64,000 nt of DNA from Streptomyces humidus. Its GTDB lineage: Bacteria; Actinomycetota; Actinomycetes; Streptomycetales; Streptomycetaceae. The notes below the pieces were generated by a model. That model was not told the DNA's origin. It did no database searches and worked only from the letters and a program-made list of their open reading frames with translations. Location of the stretch: positions 151,957 through 215,956 of the forward strand of contig NZ_BMTL01000014.1 of the NCBI RefSeq assembly GCF_014649655.1, read 5' to 3'. This document shows positions 36,088 through 44,789 of this stretch, piece after piece. The first letter of the stretch is position 1. Each line of letters begins with the position of its first letter. The translations under genes were made by a program, and so were the position numbers.

Positions 36088-37020
36088 TCAGTCCAGTGCG
36101 GGCCGTGTGCGGCGTGCGGTGTGTGCGGGCCGCCCGACTGCGGCGTACCAGACCAGAGCCGCGCATATGAAGGCCGTCGCTGCCGAGACCAGTGACCTTG
36201 TGAGGGTGTCGTTCCGTGCGCCGGAAACGAGGGCGACGGCCAGTGCCAGCGTCAGGGTGACGACGGGCAGCGCACGGGGGCTCCGGGTGGCGGCTGGCGC
36301 GGCGGCCGACGGCAGCAGCCAGGTTGCGAGGCCGTAAAAGACACAGGCCAACAGTGTGGCTCCCAGCACTTCGCTGGGCCGGTGGCCGCCCATGGTCGCG
36401 CTGGCGGCGGCGATGCAGGCGAGCCACAGCACACCGGCCGTGGCGACGTAGGGGCGGATGCGGGGGGAAACCACGAGGACGGCGGCGAGGGTCAGCGCGG
36501 CGGGGATGGCCGTGTGCCCGCTGGGGAAACCCTGATCAAGGAGATTCTCCGGCGCGCCCACCAGATCGGGGCGGGGGAGGATGGTCGATTTGAGCACCTC
36601 CTTGCCTGCGGTCGTGAGAATGACGACCCCGAGCGCCGCGCACCCCTGCCGCCAGCACCGCCGCACCAGGGTGAGGATCACGATGACGGCCAGGCCCACC
36701 ATCACGGTGGGCTTGGCGCTCAATTCCAACGGCGGCAGGGGCGTCGAGCCGTAGGCCGATCCTGACAGGGGGTAGATCCACGCTTCCTCGCCGCCCTGTT
36801 CACCGAGATGAAACAGGGCGTTCTCGGCTCGTTGCCCCCACGGGGTGCAGATGGCGAGCAGGTAGACCGCCAGGAACCCCAGGGTGTACAGCAGAGCCGG
36901 CATCCACGGCCGTGTCGTACGCGACGGGCTGGGGTCGTCGGTGGCCTCGGTGGCCTCGGGAGCCTGCATCGAGGCCTTTGGACGGTGCGCGGGCAGGGAC
37001 TGATAATCGTGCTGAGTCAT
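36088..37020 (-). CDS. PAP2-family membrane phosphatase-like protein
   Basis: A 310-residue protein with a cytoplasmic N-terminus (about 35 residues) and six to eight membrane helices. PAP2 motifs are LKSTILPRP, FPSGHTAIPA and GGHRPSEVLG. The first has one residue less than the usual KX6RP. In the third the usual Arg is Ser and the Asp is Glu, so catalytic strength is uncertain. Two extra helices at the C-terminus follow. Likely substrates are undecaprenyl or phosphatidyl phosphates. ATG 37020 is chosen (MTQHDYQSLPAH); an upstream in-frame start at 37071 has weaker support. Confidence 0.82.
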   Translation of the reverse strand: MTQHDYQSLPAHRPKASMQAPEATEATDDPSPSRTTRPWMPALLYTLGFLAVYLLAICTPWGQRAENALFHLGEQGGEEAWIYPLSGSAYGSTPLPPLELSAKPTVMVGLAVIVILTLVRRCWRQGCAALGVVILTTAGKEVLKSTILPRPDLVGAPENLLDQGFPSGHTAIPAALTLAAVLVVSPRIRPYVATAGVLWLACIAAASATMGGHRPSEVLGATLLACVFYGLATWLLPSAAAPAATRSPRALPVVTLTLALAVALVSGARNDTLTRSLVSAATAFICAALVWYAAVGRPAHTARRTRPALD

Positions 37021-37146
37021 CGCTCTTTTTCTTCCGTTGGGGGGAGTTCGGTCACGCATGCCTTCCGGCACGGCACGGCACGGCGCAGCGCGGCATGTGC
37101 CGCGGCGTGGGCCGCCGGGCTCGGCCGGCCCACCGGGGGTCCGCTC

Positions 37147-38103
37147 CTATTCGGCGAGTGCCTGCCCCTGCCGGCGCTGGGCGGCGATCGCCAGGGCGGG
37201 GAGGGGTGCGATCAGCAGGATGAGGACGACCAGGTCCGGAAAGGACTGCATGAACGCGTCCGGCCGGACGACGATCGCCTGCATGCGGACGACCGCGAAC
37301 GCCGCGACGGGGATCAGCCACCGGTGGTCGCCGGTGGCGGCCGTCGCCACCCACGCGGCGATCAGCGCGGCGACTTCGAGGACGAACAAACCGCGCTGGA
37401 AAGCCGGACTGACGGAGATGACGTGCAGGCCCCCGGCCACGAACATGGCGAGCACGACGGGGGCCAGCCAGCGGTACGAGCGGCGTCGCAGACGGCCGGG
37501 ACGGCAGAGCGCCAGCACGGCGCACGCGGCGCACAGTGCTCCCGACAGCACCAGGTCACGGGCCGTTATCGGGGCGCCGAGACCGTAGTAGCCCAGGCCC
37601 GCCTTGCCCTCGTCGCCGAAGAGGGTGCGGCCGTGGGACGTGGCGCCCGCCCAGATCATGGCTGCCGCGGCCGGCAGCGCGATCCACGCTCTGCCGCGGA
37701 GCAGGGCGATCAGGCAGCCCAGCGGGAGCAGCCCGTAGGGCAACAGCCGTATCCGCGTGGGACCTTCGGCCCACGGGTACCAGCCGGAGAAGCGGAAGGC
37801 GATGGCGTGCTGTCCGGGGTCGATGTGCAGTGCCCAGTGCCACACGTCCTGCAAGTACGGAACCAGTGCCAGCGCCGCGAGGGCCAGGGCGGCCAGATGG
37901 ATGCCGTCCAGCCACCACGGCCGGGCCGTGTCGTCGACGACGGCACGGGCGCGGGCCTGTAACCCGGCGCGCACCAGGGCGGCAACTTCCCGCGGCGGGG
38001 GCCAGGAGCGGCCGGGATACGCCTCGGACAGGCAGGCCAGCACCTCCTCTCCCTGCCGGGAACGGTGGGGCTCGGGGTAGGCCGCAAGCAGCAGACGATT
38101 CAT
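37147..38103 (-). CDS. Membrane protein encoded with a PadR regulator
   Basis: A 318-residue protein. The N-terminal 45 residues are soluble (LLAAYPEPHRSRQGEEVLAC, a leader commonly seen in PadR-partner membrane proteins), followed by about eight hydrophobic helices. PYLQDVWHWALHIDPG and FRFSGWYPWAEGPTRIRLL are polar loops. It is the downstream gene of a PadR operon with a 4-base ATGA overlap. Such pairs usually form a regulator with the membrane protein it controls. The activity is unknown. Confidence 0.8.
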   Translation of the reverse strand: MNRLLLAAYPEPHRSRQGEEVLACLSEAYPGRSWPPPREVAALVRAGLQARARAVVDDTARPWWLDGIHLAALALAALALVPYLQDVWHWALHIDPGQHAIAFRFSGWYPWAEGPTRIRLLPYGLLPLGCLIALLRGRAWIALPAAAAMIWAGATSHGRTLFGDEGKAGLGYYGLGAPITARDLVLSGALCAACAVLALCRPGRLRRRSYRWLAPVVLAMFVAGGLHVISVSPAFQRGLFVLEVAALIAAWVATAATGDHRWLIPVAAFAVVRMQAIVVRPDAFMQSFPDLVVLILLIAPLPALAIAAQRRQGQALAE

Positions 38104-38441
38104 GCCGGGGCCGCTCCGGCATTCCGCGAGTGTCCCATGACGACGGCCGCCGCCTGCTGCATCCGCAGCGCCTCCCGGCCGAGCGCCTCGGTGCCGTCCT
38201 CGGTGAGCCGGTAGTAGCGCCGCGCCCGCCCGTCCACGATCTCCTCATGGCCGGCGGCCACCAGCCCGGCCCGCTCCATCCGCTCCAGCGCGCCGTAGAG
38301 AGTGCCGACAGCGATCCGGAGCCGCCCGTCGGTGGCCTGCTCGGCAGCCTTGATGATGCCGTAGCCGTGCAACGGACCATCCATGAGTGCAGCAAGGATG
38401 AAGTACTGCGGTTCCGTCAGGGGCGGATTCTGTCTGGTCAT
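38100..38441 (-). CDS. PadR-family transcriptional regulator
   Basis: A 113-residue winged-helix protein. LTEPQYFILAALMDGPLHGY opens the family domain, then GIIKAAEQATDGRLRIAVGT, LYGALERMERAGLV and GRARRYYRLTEDG (the wing). It represses its own operon in most studied cases. An A/T-rich palindrome just upstream of its start (38451-38473) fits. The ATG at 38441 is the only good start. It is followed by the membrane protein at 37147. Confidence 0.95.
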   Translation of the reverse strand: MTRQNPPLTEPQYFILAALMDGPLHGYGIIKAAEQATDGRLRIAVGTLYGALERMERAGLVAAGHEEIVDGRARRYYRLTEDGTEALGREALRMQQAAAVVMGHSRNAGAAPA

Positions 38442-38450
38442 GCATCGAGC

Positions 38451-38473
38451 ATATATCGAGCTACGAGATATAT
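38451..38473. promoter_or_regulatory. Candidate PadR operator
   Basis: ATATATC (38451-38457) and GATATAT (38467-38473) form an inverted repeat with a 9-base spacer, beginning 10 bases upstream of the padR start codon. The A/T content stands out sharply, and PadR operators are often of the ATATATC/GATATAT type. Confidence 0.6.
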
Positions 38474-38570
38474 CTGCCATCCATGGATCATCGTCAGAGC
38501 CTGTTGCGGAAGTTGGCAGGGCACAAGAGGGCCGTGGAATGCCGTGCACGTCAAGGAAGTTGATCGCAGC

Positions 38571-39029
38571 ATGACTCAAGGACCAGCGCCTCGCTCCCTG
38601 TCCGATGAAGCCCTCTCCGATCTGCTCGCCGGGCAGCAGTTCGGGACCCTCGCCACTGTCAAGCGAAGCGGCCATCCACACCTGACCACGATGCTCTACA
38701 GCTGGGACCCCGAGGTCCGCATCGTGAGGCTGTCCACCACGGCCGACCGCGTCAAGGTCAAGCACTTGCAGCGCAACCCGCGCGCGGCGCTGCATGTGCA
38801 GGGTGGCGACGTCTGGTCGTTCGCCGTCGCCGAGGGCGCGGCGGAGACTTCCGAGATCACTACGGTTCCAGGCGACGCGGTCGGGCGGGAACTGCTCGCG
38901 ATGATCCCGACGGCCGCGAAGCCGGAGAACGAAGAAGCGTTCCTCGAGCAGTTGGTCACCGAGCGCAGGGTCGTCATTCGGTTGAGGGTGGAGCGGCTGT
39001 ACGGGACGGCCTTGGACATCAACGGCTAG
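38571..39029 (+). CDS. PPOX-class F420/FMN-dependent oxidoreductase
   Basis: A 152-residue split-barrel flavoprotein. LSDLLAGQQFGTLATVKRSG, then HPHLTTMLYSWDPEVRIVRL and DRVKVKHLQRNPRAALHV match the PPOX-class F420-dependent family in actinobacteria. Partner cofactor (F420 or FMN) and substrate cannot be fixed from sequence. The AAGGAAG ribosome site lies 11 bases before ATG 38571. It stands alone and is divergent from the PadR operon. Confidence 0.88.
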   Translation: MTQGPAPRSLSDEALSDLLAGQQFGTLATVKRSGHPHLTTMLYSWDPEVRIVRLSTTADRVKVKHLQRNPRAALHVQGGDVWSFAVAEGAAETSEITTVPGDAVGRELLAMIPTAAKPENEEAFLEQLVTERRVVIRLRVERLYGTALDING

Positions 39030-39279
39030 GGGGCGACCGTGCTGGTCGTAGCCATTCGTTGATGGCTGCAACCGGCACGGCCGCGTGGTAGCGGACGGCG
39101 AGTTCGTCGTGCCTCGGCGAGTTCGTCGTACCTCGTCGCAACCGCGCGGCGGCGCTTCAGCCGTTCGGCGCGACGAGGGGCCGTCAGGCGTTGCGGAGCG
39201 GCTTCACCGGGAGTGCGGGGCGTGCCTTCCCGTCGAGAGTGGCGACGCCCCCGCGATGCGGGACAGCGGTCGGCCCCCG

Positions 39280-40218
39280 TCAGACGGTCAGGGACTCGAC
39301 GCGGCGCATCACCTCGCGGCAGAACGCGCCCACTCCGTTCGGGTCGTCGGTGAACTGCGAGGGCTTGACGCAGAAGGTGGTGAAGCCCTGGGCCATCTGC
39401 TCGGGGAGGGGCTCGAGGGCCTGTGCGAGGTCGGCGCAGGAGTCGTCGTCGGGGAAGACGGCGCGCGTGCTGCCGATCATCTCCAGGTCGGCGATGTCGC
39501 GGCCCGCGGCGGCCATCGCGGTCTTCAGCTTCCGCATGTCCTCGGGCTTCACCCTGCCCAGGGGGTTGAAGGCGTGCCCGTAGCGGACGATCCTGCGGAC
39601 CATGGCGTCGTGCATGCCCGCGCCGCCGAAACACAGTCGGGGGCCGTCCGGGCGGTATGCCTTGGGCTCGAAGCAGACGTCCTGGAAGGTGTAGTGCTCG
39701 CTCTCGTGGGACACCGGAGAAGGCCCCCACACCTTCGCCCAGATCTCGAGGTGTTCGTCGAGGAGCTTGCCGCGCAGGGAGAACGGGACGCCGAGTGCCG
39801 CGTACTCGTCCCGGCTCCAGCTGACGTTGGGCAGCACGATCAGCCGGCCCTCGGAGAGAAGGTCGAGGGTGCCGAGCTCGCGGGCCAGGAGCAGGGGGTG
39901 GCGCAGGGGAGCGATGACCGCGGACGCGGCGAGACGCAGGCGATCGGTGACCGCGGCGATCGCGCTGAGCAGCATGAGCGAGCTGGGCCAGGGAGTGCGG
40001 GGGTCCTGGTTGCCGGGCAGGGCGTAGTCGCGCGGGTTGCCCATCACGCCGCCCGCTCCGGCGTCGGGGCCGAGCACGATGTGTTCGCTGATCATGACCG
40101 AGTCGAATCCGGCGTCCTCGGCCTCGCGGGCCCAGCGGATCACGGTCGGTAGATCCGCGCGGCCCCCGGTCATGGTCCAGTTCTCGCTCAGGACCAGTTG
40201 CATGCGGGGAGTGGTCAT
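39280..40218 (-). CDS. LLM-class flavin-dependent oxidoreductase
   Basis: A 312-residue luciferase-like TIM-barrel flavoprotein. SVMISEHIVLGPDAG, LRLAASAVIAPLRHPLLLAR and FGGAGMHDAMVRRIVRYGHA are typical blocks. It uses reduced FMN or F420 to oxidise a small organic substrate. It is third in a minus-strand unit with the gamma-glutamyl ligase and P450 upstream (171-base gap), so it may perform an oxidation in the same pathway. ATG 40218 follows an AGGAG site. Confidence 0.88.
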   Translation of the reverse strand: MTTPRMQLVLSENWTMTGGRADLPTVIRWAREAEDAGFDSVMISEHIVLGPDAGAGGVMGNPRDYALPGNQDPRTPWPSSLMLLSAIAAVTDRLRLAASAVIAPLRHPLLLARELGTLDLLSEGRLIVLPNVSWSRDEYAALGVPFSLRGKLLDEHLEIWAKVWGPSPVSHESEHYTFQDVCFEPKAYRPDGPRLCFGGAGMHDAMVRRIVRYGHAFNPLGRVKPEDMRKLKTAMAAAGRDIADLEMIGSTRAVFPDDDSCADLAQALEPLPEQMAQGFTTFCVKPSQFTDDPNGVGAFCREVMRRVESLTV

Positions 40219-40389
40219 CGTGGCGCTCCTCAGGACGAGTGCACTTGGGGGCGGACGGGCGGACGGGCCGGCGGACGGAGGGGCGGCCGTTCGTCCGGGT
40301 CGGGCCGCCCGGCCTGCCGCGGCCGCCACGCCTGCCGCGACCGCCCGGGCGGCCACGGCAGGCGGACAGGTGGTCAGTCGGTCAGGTGG

Positions 40390-41676
40390 TCAGGCGAGGG
40401 TGACCTCGACCGGCAGCTTCTTGATGCCGTTGACGAAGTTGGAGCGGACACGCGGGACTTCGCCCGCCAGGCGGATGTCCGCGATCCTCGGGACGAGCTC
40501 CTCGAACATGATGCGGATCTCGGTGCGGGCGAGCAGGTTGCCCAGGCACAGATGGGGGCTGCCCTTGCCGAAGGTGACGTGGTCGTTGTCGGCGCGGGTG
40601 ACGTCGAAGTCGTACGGGTTGCCGAAGACCTCCTCGTCGCGGTTGCCGGAGGCGTACCACATGACGACCTTGTCGCCCTCCTTGACGTGCTTGCCGCCCA
40701 GTTCGACGTCGCGGGTCGCGGTGCGCCGGAAGTGGTAGACGGGGGACGCCCAGCGCAGGAACTCCTCGACCGCGCCCGGGATCAGCGAGGGGTCCTCCTG
40801 GAGCCGGGCCAGCTGCTCCGGGTGCTGGAGGAGGGCCAGCATGGAGTGGGTGATGGTGTGCCGGGTGGTCTCGTTGCCGGCCACGACGAGGAGCAGGAAG
40901 TAGTTGTCGAAGTCCTGCGCCGAGAGGGGCACGCCGTCCTTCGGGGTGGTGTTCACCAGCCTGGACACCAGGTCCGTGCCGTCGCCGCCGCGTCGCTGCC
41001 GGGCCAGCTCACGGCCGTACTCGAAGACCTCGAGCGAGGCGGGCGAGCGGAAGGGCAGGTGCCGGTACTGCTCGCTCTCCGCGCTGTTCAGCAGGACGTC
41101 GGCGTAGTCGGGGTCGGTGTTGCCGATGATGCGGTTGCCCCAGTCGATGAGCTGCTGGTTGTCCTCCGGCGGAACGTCGAGGAGACGGGCGAGGACGTTG
41201 ATGGGGAAGTCGGCGGAGACCTCCTTGACGAAGTCGAACGTCCCCTTGGCCAGCGCCGCGTCCAGCGTGGTGGCGGTCAGGCCGCGCAGGAAGTCGGTGT
41301 AGCTGTTGATGACGCTCGCGCCGAACTGGCGCTGGAGCAGACTGCGCATGGCGCGGTGGCGGACGCCGTCCAGTTCCAGGATGGAGGCACGCGTCTTGAT
41401 CTGGTCCTCGTCGACCTCTTCGAGGTTCACGAACTTCATCGAGGTGAAGGTCTCGGCGTCGCGGTCGACGCGGGCGATGTCGGCGTGCCGGGTCACCGCC
41501 CAGAAGCCGGAGTTGGGGGCCTCCTCGGGCTGCCAGTGCACCGGGTCCTGGTGGCGCAGGGTGTGGAACATGCGCCACGGGGTGATCCCGTCGGTGAAGT
41601 TGTCCAGGTCGGCGAGGTTGACGTCCGCCAGCGGCATCGGTTCGTTCACGGCGGCGGTCGGGGTCTCGGTCGTCAT
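40390..41676 (-). CDS. Cytochrome P450 (CYP125/142-like bacterial class)
   Basis: A 428-residue soluble P450. The heme ligand is Cys377 in FGKGSPHLCLG. The I-helix has VVAGNETTRHTI with a normal acid-alcohol pair, and the K-helix motif is EEFLRW. YASGNRDEEVFGNPYDFDVT is close to actinobacterial CYP125/CYP142/CYP124 enzymes that oxidise long or branched substrates; the substrate here is unknown. It is 17 bases downstream of the glutamine-synthetase-like gene, so the two are co-transcribed. Electrons probably come from one of the [3Fe-4S] ferredoxins at 43376 or 50989. ATG 41676 is set by GGGAG 7 bases upstream. Confidence 0.92.
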   Translation of the reverse strand: MTTETPTAAVNEPMPLADVNLADLDNFTDGITPWRMFHTLRHQDPVHWQPEEAPNSGFWAVTRHADIARVDRDAETFTSMKFVNLEEVDEDQIKTRASILELDGVRHRAMRSLLQRQFGASVINSYTDFLRGLTATTLDAALAKGTFDFVKEVSADFPINVLARLLDVPPEDNQQLIDWGNRIIGNTDPDYADVLLNSAESEQYRHLPFRSPASLEVFEYGRELARQRRGGDGTDLVSRLVNTTPKDGVPLSAQDFDNYFLLLVVAGNETTRHTITHSMLALLQHPEQLARLQEDPSLIPGAVEEFLRWASPVYHFRRTATRDVELGGKHVKEGDKVVMWYASGNRDEEVFGNPYDFDVTRADNDHVTFGKGSPHLCLGNLLARTEIRIMFEELVPRIADIRLAGEVPRVRSNFVNGIKKLPVEVTLA

Positions 41677-41693
41677 CGCATGGCTCCCAGTTG

Positions 41694-43058
41694 TCACAGG
41701 TGGTAGGCGTATTCGGTGAACTCCCAGTCGGTGACGTGCCGTTGGAAGCGTTCGACTTCATTGCGCTTGTAGGAGAGGAAGGAGGCGGTGAAGCCCTTGC
41801 CGAGGACCTCGGTCAGTTCCGTGTCCGCTTCCAGGGCGTCCAGCGCGGCCGGCAGGCTCATGGGCAGCACGGCTGCCCTGGCGGTGTCGTAGCCGTACCC
41901 CTCCAGCGGGGCGGGGGGCTCCTCGCCGGCCAGCACACCGAGCAGCGCGGCGGCGATCGTGCCCGCGATCAGCAGGTAGGGATTGGCGCCGGCGTCGCCG
42001 AGGCGCAGTTCGAACCGGGCGCCGGAGCCGCGCTCGGGCGGGATGCGGACCATGGCGCTGCGGTTGTCCAGGCCCCAGTCGATGAGCCAGGGGGCGAGGG
42101 TGTCCGGGCCGAAACGCTTGTAGGAGTTCACGGTCGGGTTGGCCAGTGCGGCCAGGGCCGGGGCGTGGGCGAGGATGCCGGCGACGGCGTGGCGGGCGGT
42201 GGCGGACAGCCCGTACGGCCCGGCGGGATCGTCGAAGGCGTTGCCGGCGCCTTCCTCGTCGGAGCTGTCGCAGGACAGGTGGAGATGGAAACCGGAGCCT
42301 CCGGCGTCCATGAACGGCTTGGCCATGAAGGTGGCGAGCCTCCCCTCCTTCCGTGCCAGCTCCTTGATCGCGGACTTGAAGCGGAAGGCGCGGTCCGCGG
42401 CGGACAGAGCCTCGGAGTGGGTGAGGTTGATCTCGAACTGGCCGCCGTCGAACTCGTGGTTGCCGTTGGTCACGCCGATGTTCATGTCCCGCAGCAGGCG
42501 CAGCGTGCGCAGCAGGTGGTTGTCGCCGTCGGCGCGCAGACCGGCGGTGTACACGGTGCCGGTGGCGCCGGAGTAACGCTTCCAGCCGCTCGGGGAGGCG
42601 GGGTCCTCGTCGCAGAGGAAGTACTCGAGTTCGGGGCCGACCACCGGACGCAGACCGTGTTCGGCGCACCGGTCGAGGACGGTGCGCAGCAGGTCGCGGG
42701 GTGACTCGGTCGCGGCCAGACCGGTGGCCGGGTCGGTGACGTCGGCGAGGCAGGAGGCGACCCCGGGCTCCCAGGGGAGCGGGACGAGGGTGTCCAGGTC
42801 GGGTCGCACGGTGATGTCGGGCAGGCCGGCGTCGAGACCGCCGGAGACGGGGACCACGTCGCCCTGGGGGCTGGTGTGGTAGACGGCCCGGCAGAAGGCC
42901 AGGCCGTGGTCGCAGGCCGACGGCAGGTGGTCCAGCAGGACGTCGCGTGCGCGGTCGCTGCCTATGAGGTCGGGATAGGTCACGCGCACCACGTCGATGC
43001 CCTCGGCGGCGAGCCGCTGCATGTGCTGACGGAGGCTGGAGGTTGGGGCTGCGCTCAC
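41694..43058 (-). CDS. Glutamine-synthetase-like gamma-glutamyl amine ligase
   Basis: A 454-residue GlnA-family protein. VVGPELEYFL, GGQFEINLTH, GGSGFHLHLS, NSYKR and RFELRLGDAGANPYLL give the metal-, ATP- and glutamate-binding blocks. The adenylylation/feedback regions of true GlnA are not evident. With a PuuD-like hydrolase and a PuuC-like dehydrogenase in the same cluster, it probably joins glutamate to an amine substrate, as PuuA does for putrescine and the GlnA4-type enzyme for ethanolamine. The start is a GTG at 43058, with GAGGAG 6 bases upstream. First gene of the minus-strand unit, divergent from the ferredoxin operon. Confidence 0.9.
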   Translation of the reverse strand: MSAAPTSSLRQHMQRLAAEGIDVVRVTYPDLIGSDRARDVLLDHLPSACDHGLAFCRAVYHTSPQGDVVPVSGGLDAGLPDITVRPDLDTLVPLPWEPGVASCLADVTDPATGLAATESPRDLLRTVLDRCAEHGLRPVVGPELEYFLCDEDPASPSGWKRYSGATGTVYTAGLRADGDNHLLRTLRLLRDMNIGVTNGNHEFDGGQFEINLTHSEALSAADRAFRFKSAIKELARKEGRLATFMAKPFMDAGGSGFHLHLSCDSSDEEGAGNAFDDPAGPYGLSATARHAVAGILAHAPALAALANPTVNSYKRFGPDTLAPWLIDWGLDNRSAMVRIPPERGSGARFELRLGDAGANPYLLIAGTIAAALLGVLAGEEPPAPLEGYGYDTARAAVLPMSLPAALDALEADTELTEVLGKGFTASFLSYKRNEVERFQRHVTDWEFTEYAYHL

Positions 43059-43375
43059 CGATGTCTCCTCGGGCGCTTGGGGGTGTGGGTGACGGGGGAG
43101 TCGGAGGGGCCGGCGCCGGTGAGGGCACAGGGCCGTCTTGTTTGGTGCCAAACGGTATGGGTGCTGCGGACGCCCCGCAAGAGGGGGATGGAAAAAAATT
43201 ATCCGCATGGATAGGTATTGACCAGGGGTGGACGGCTTCCTATGTTGTTTGAAGCCAAATGAGTAAGGGATCGGTCAGTCGCCGATCCCTTGGCCGGGGC
43301 CCGGCCGCCCAGCGGTCGGGCCCCTCTTCTTTCCCCGCCCCCGCCCCGACGCCGTCAGTTTCAGGAGGACCGGCC
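43059..43375. promoter_or_regulatory. Divergent promoter region with two operator types
   Basis: TTTGGTGCCAAA (43141-43152) is a perfect palindrome. TATCCGCATGGATA (43200-43213) has perfect 5-base arms. The plus promoter is -35 TTGACC (43218-43223), 17 bases, -10 TATGTT (43241-43246). A second TTTG-type repeat, TTTGAAGCCAAA (43248-43259), covers its start point. On the minus strand GATAAT (43203-43198) overlaps the TATCC palindrome and is a good -10 for the ligase/P450 unit. AGGAGG at 43363-43368 is the ferredoxin ribosome site. The TATCC type fits the two TetR proteins at 48920 and 58893, the TTTGG type the MarR at 59656. Confidence 0.65.
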
Positions 43376-43564
43376 ATGAAGGTCGTCGTCGACATGAACA
43401 AGTGCCAGGACCACGGCCAGTGCGTCTTCGCCGCCCCCGATGTCTTCTCCATGGACGACAGCGGCCACCTGGCCTATGTGTCCGACCCCGACGACGCGCT
43501 GCTCGACGAGGTCGAGGAAGCCGCCGACGTGTGTCCGCTCCAGGCGATCCGTATCGAGGTCTGA
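43376..43564 (+). CDS. [3Fe-4S] ferredoxin for a P450
   Basis: A 62-residue ferredoxin. Cys10, Cys16 and Cys53 bind the cluster. The usual second cysteine is His13 (CQDHGQC), so a 3Fe-4S cluster is expected, as in actinobacterial P450 ferredoxins. The following reductase (2 bases between) passes electrons from NAD(P)H, and P450s are encoded on both sides. First gene of the plus-strand operon, with AGGAGG 7 bases upstream. Confidence 0.96.
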   Translation: MKVVVDMNKCQDHGQCVFAAPDVFSMDDSGHLAYVSDPDDALLDEVEEAADVCPLQAIRIEV

Positions 43565-43566
43565 CG

Positions 43567-44775
43567 ATGAACGCACGCATCGTCGTGGCCGGCGCCTCCA
43601 TGGCCGGCCTGCGCGCGGCCGAGCAGCTGCGGGCCGCCGGCTGGACCGGAGCCGTCACGCTCGTCGGTGACGAGCCGCACATGCCCTACAACCGGCCGCC
43701 CCTGTCCAAGGAGGTCCTGGCCGGCAAGGCCCCCTTCGAGTCCCTCGCCTTCCGCCCGAGGGCGAGCCTGGCCGACGCGGAGTGGCGACTGGGCACCCGG
43801 GTCGTCGCCACGCGGCTCGCGGAGAACATCGTCGAGTTCGACGACGGCGAGGCGCTCACGTACGACGGTCTGGTCGTCGCCACCGGCATGCGGCCCCGGC
43901 GCCTGCGCTGCCCCGGCCCGCTCGACGGCCGGCACACGGTCCGCACCATCGACGACGCGCAGGGCCTGCGGCAGGCCCTCACCAGGCCCGGAGCCCGCGT
44001 GGTCGTCGTCGGAGGCGGCTTCATCGGCTGCGAGGTCGCCGCCACCGCCCTCGCTCTGGGCGCCCGGGAGGTGACCGTCGTCGACCCGTTGCCGCTGCCG
44101 ATGGTCGGTCCCCTCGGCGAACTCCTCGCCAGGGCCCTGCTGAAGCGCCACGAGGAACGCGGCGTGCGCTTCGCCCTCGGCACGGGCGTGACCGGCTTCA
44201 CCGGCGACGGCCATGTCACCGGCGTCGCCCTCGGCGACGGCACCGTCCTGCCCGCGGACGTGGTGGTCGAGTCGGTCGGATCGGTCGCCAACACCGAGTG
44301 GCTGGAGGGCAACGGCCTCGACCTGAGCGACGGCGTGCTCACCGACGAGCACCTGCGCGTCGGCGGACGGCCCGACGTGGTGGCCGTCGGTGACGTCGCC
44401 CGTTTCCCCAACGCCCGCTACGACGGCCTGCCGCGCCGTGTGGAGCACTGGTGCATCCCCACGGACACCGCCAAGCACGCAGCGAGGACCCTCGTCGCCC
44501 ATCTGACCGGCGCCGGCCACGACCTGTCCCCGTTCGCGCCGCTGCCCACCTTCTGGAGCGACCAGCACGACTTCCGTCTGCAGTCCTTCGGGGCGCCCGT
44601 ACTCGGCAGGGAAGACGTGCGCGTACTCGAGGGCGACCTCGACGGTGACGTCGTCGTCGGCTACCACGCCGGTGGCCGGCTGGCCGGTGTCGTCGCCCTC
44701 GGCGGCCAGGCCGCGGCGGCCGCCGCCTCCCGGTACCGCGCCGAACTGCTCAAGCAGCCCGCCCTCACCGCCTAA
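43567..44775 (+). CDS. FAD-dependent ferredoxin reductase
   Basis: A 402-residue pyridine-nucleotide-disulphide-type reductase. IVVAGASMAGLRAAEQLRAA binds FAD, VVVVGGGFIGCEVAATALAL binds NAD(P)H, and VVAVGDVARFPN is the second FAD motif. VATGMRPRRL and the C-terminal dimer domain match putidaredoxin/rubredoxin reductase-like proteins. It should reduce the ferredoxins at 43376 and 50989 for the cluster's P450s. It starts 2 bases after the ferredoxin stop. Confidence 0.95.
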   Translation: MNARIVVAGASMAGLRAAEQLRAAGWTGAVTLVGDEPHMPYNRPPLSKEVLAGKAPFESLAFRPRASLADAEWRLGTRVVATRLAENIVEFDDGEALTYDGLVVATGMRPRRLRCPGPLDGRHTVRTIDDAQGLRQALTRPGARVVVVGGGFIGCEVAATALALGAREVTVVDPLPLPMVGPLGELLARALLKRHEERGVRFALGTGVTGFTGDGHVTGVALGDGTVLPADVVVESVGSVANTEWLEGNGLDLSDGVLTDEHLRVGGRPDVVAVGDVARFPNARYDGLPRRVEHWCIPTDTAKHAARTLVAHLTGAGHDLSPFAPLPTFWSDQHDFRLQSFGAPVLGREDVRVLEGDLDGDVVVGYHAGGRLAGVVALGGQAAAAAASRYRAELLKQPALTA

Positions 44776-44789
44776 GGACTTTGCTGATC

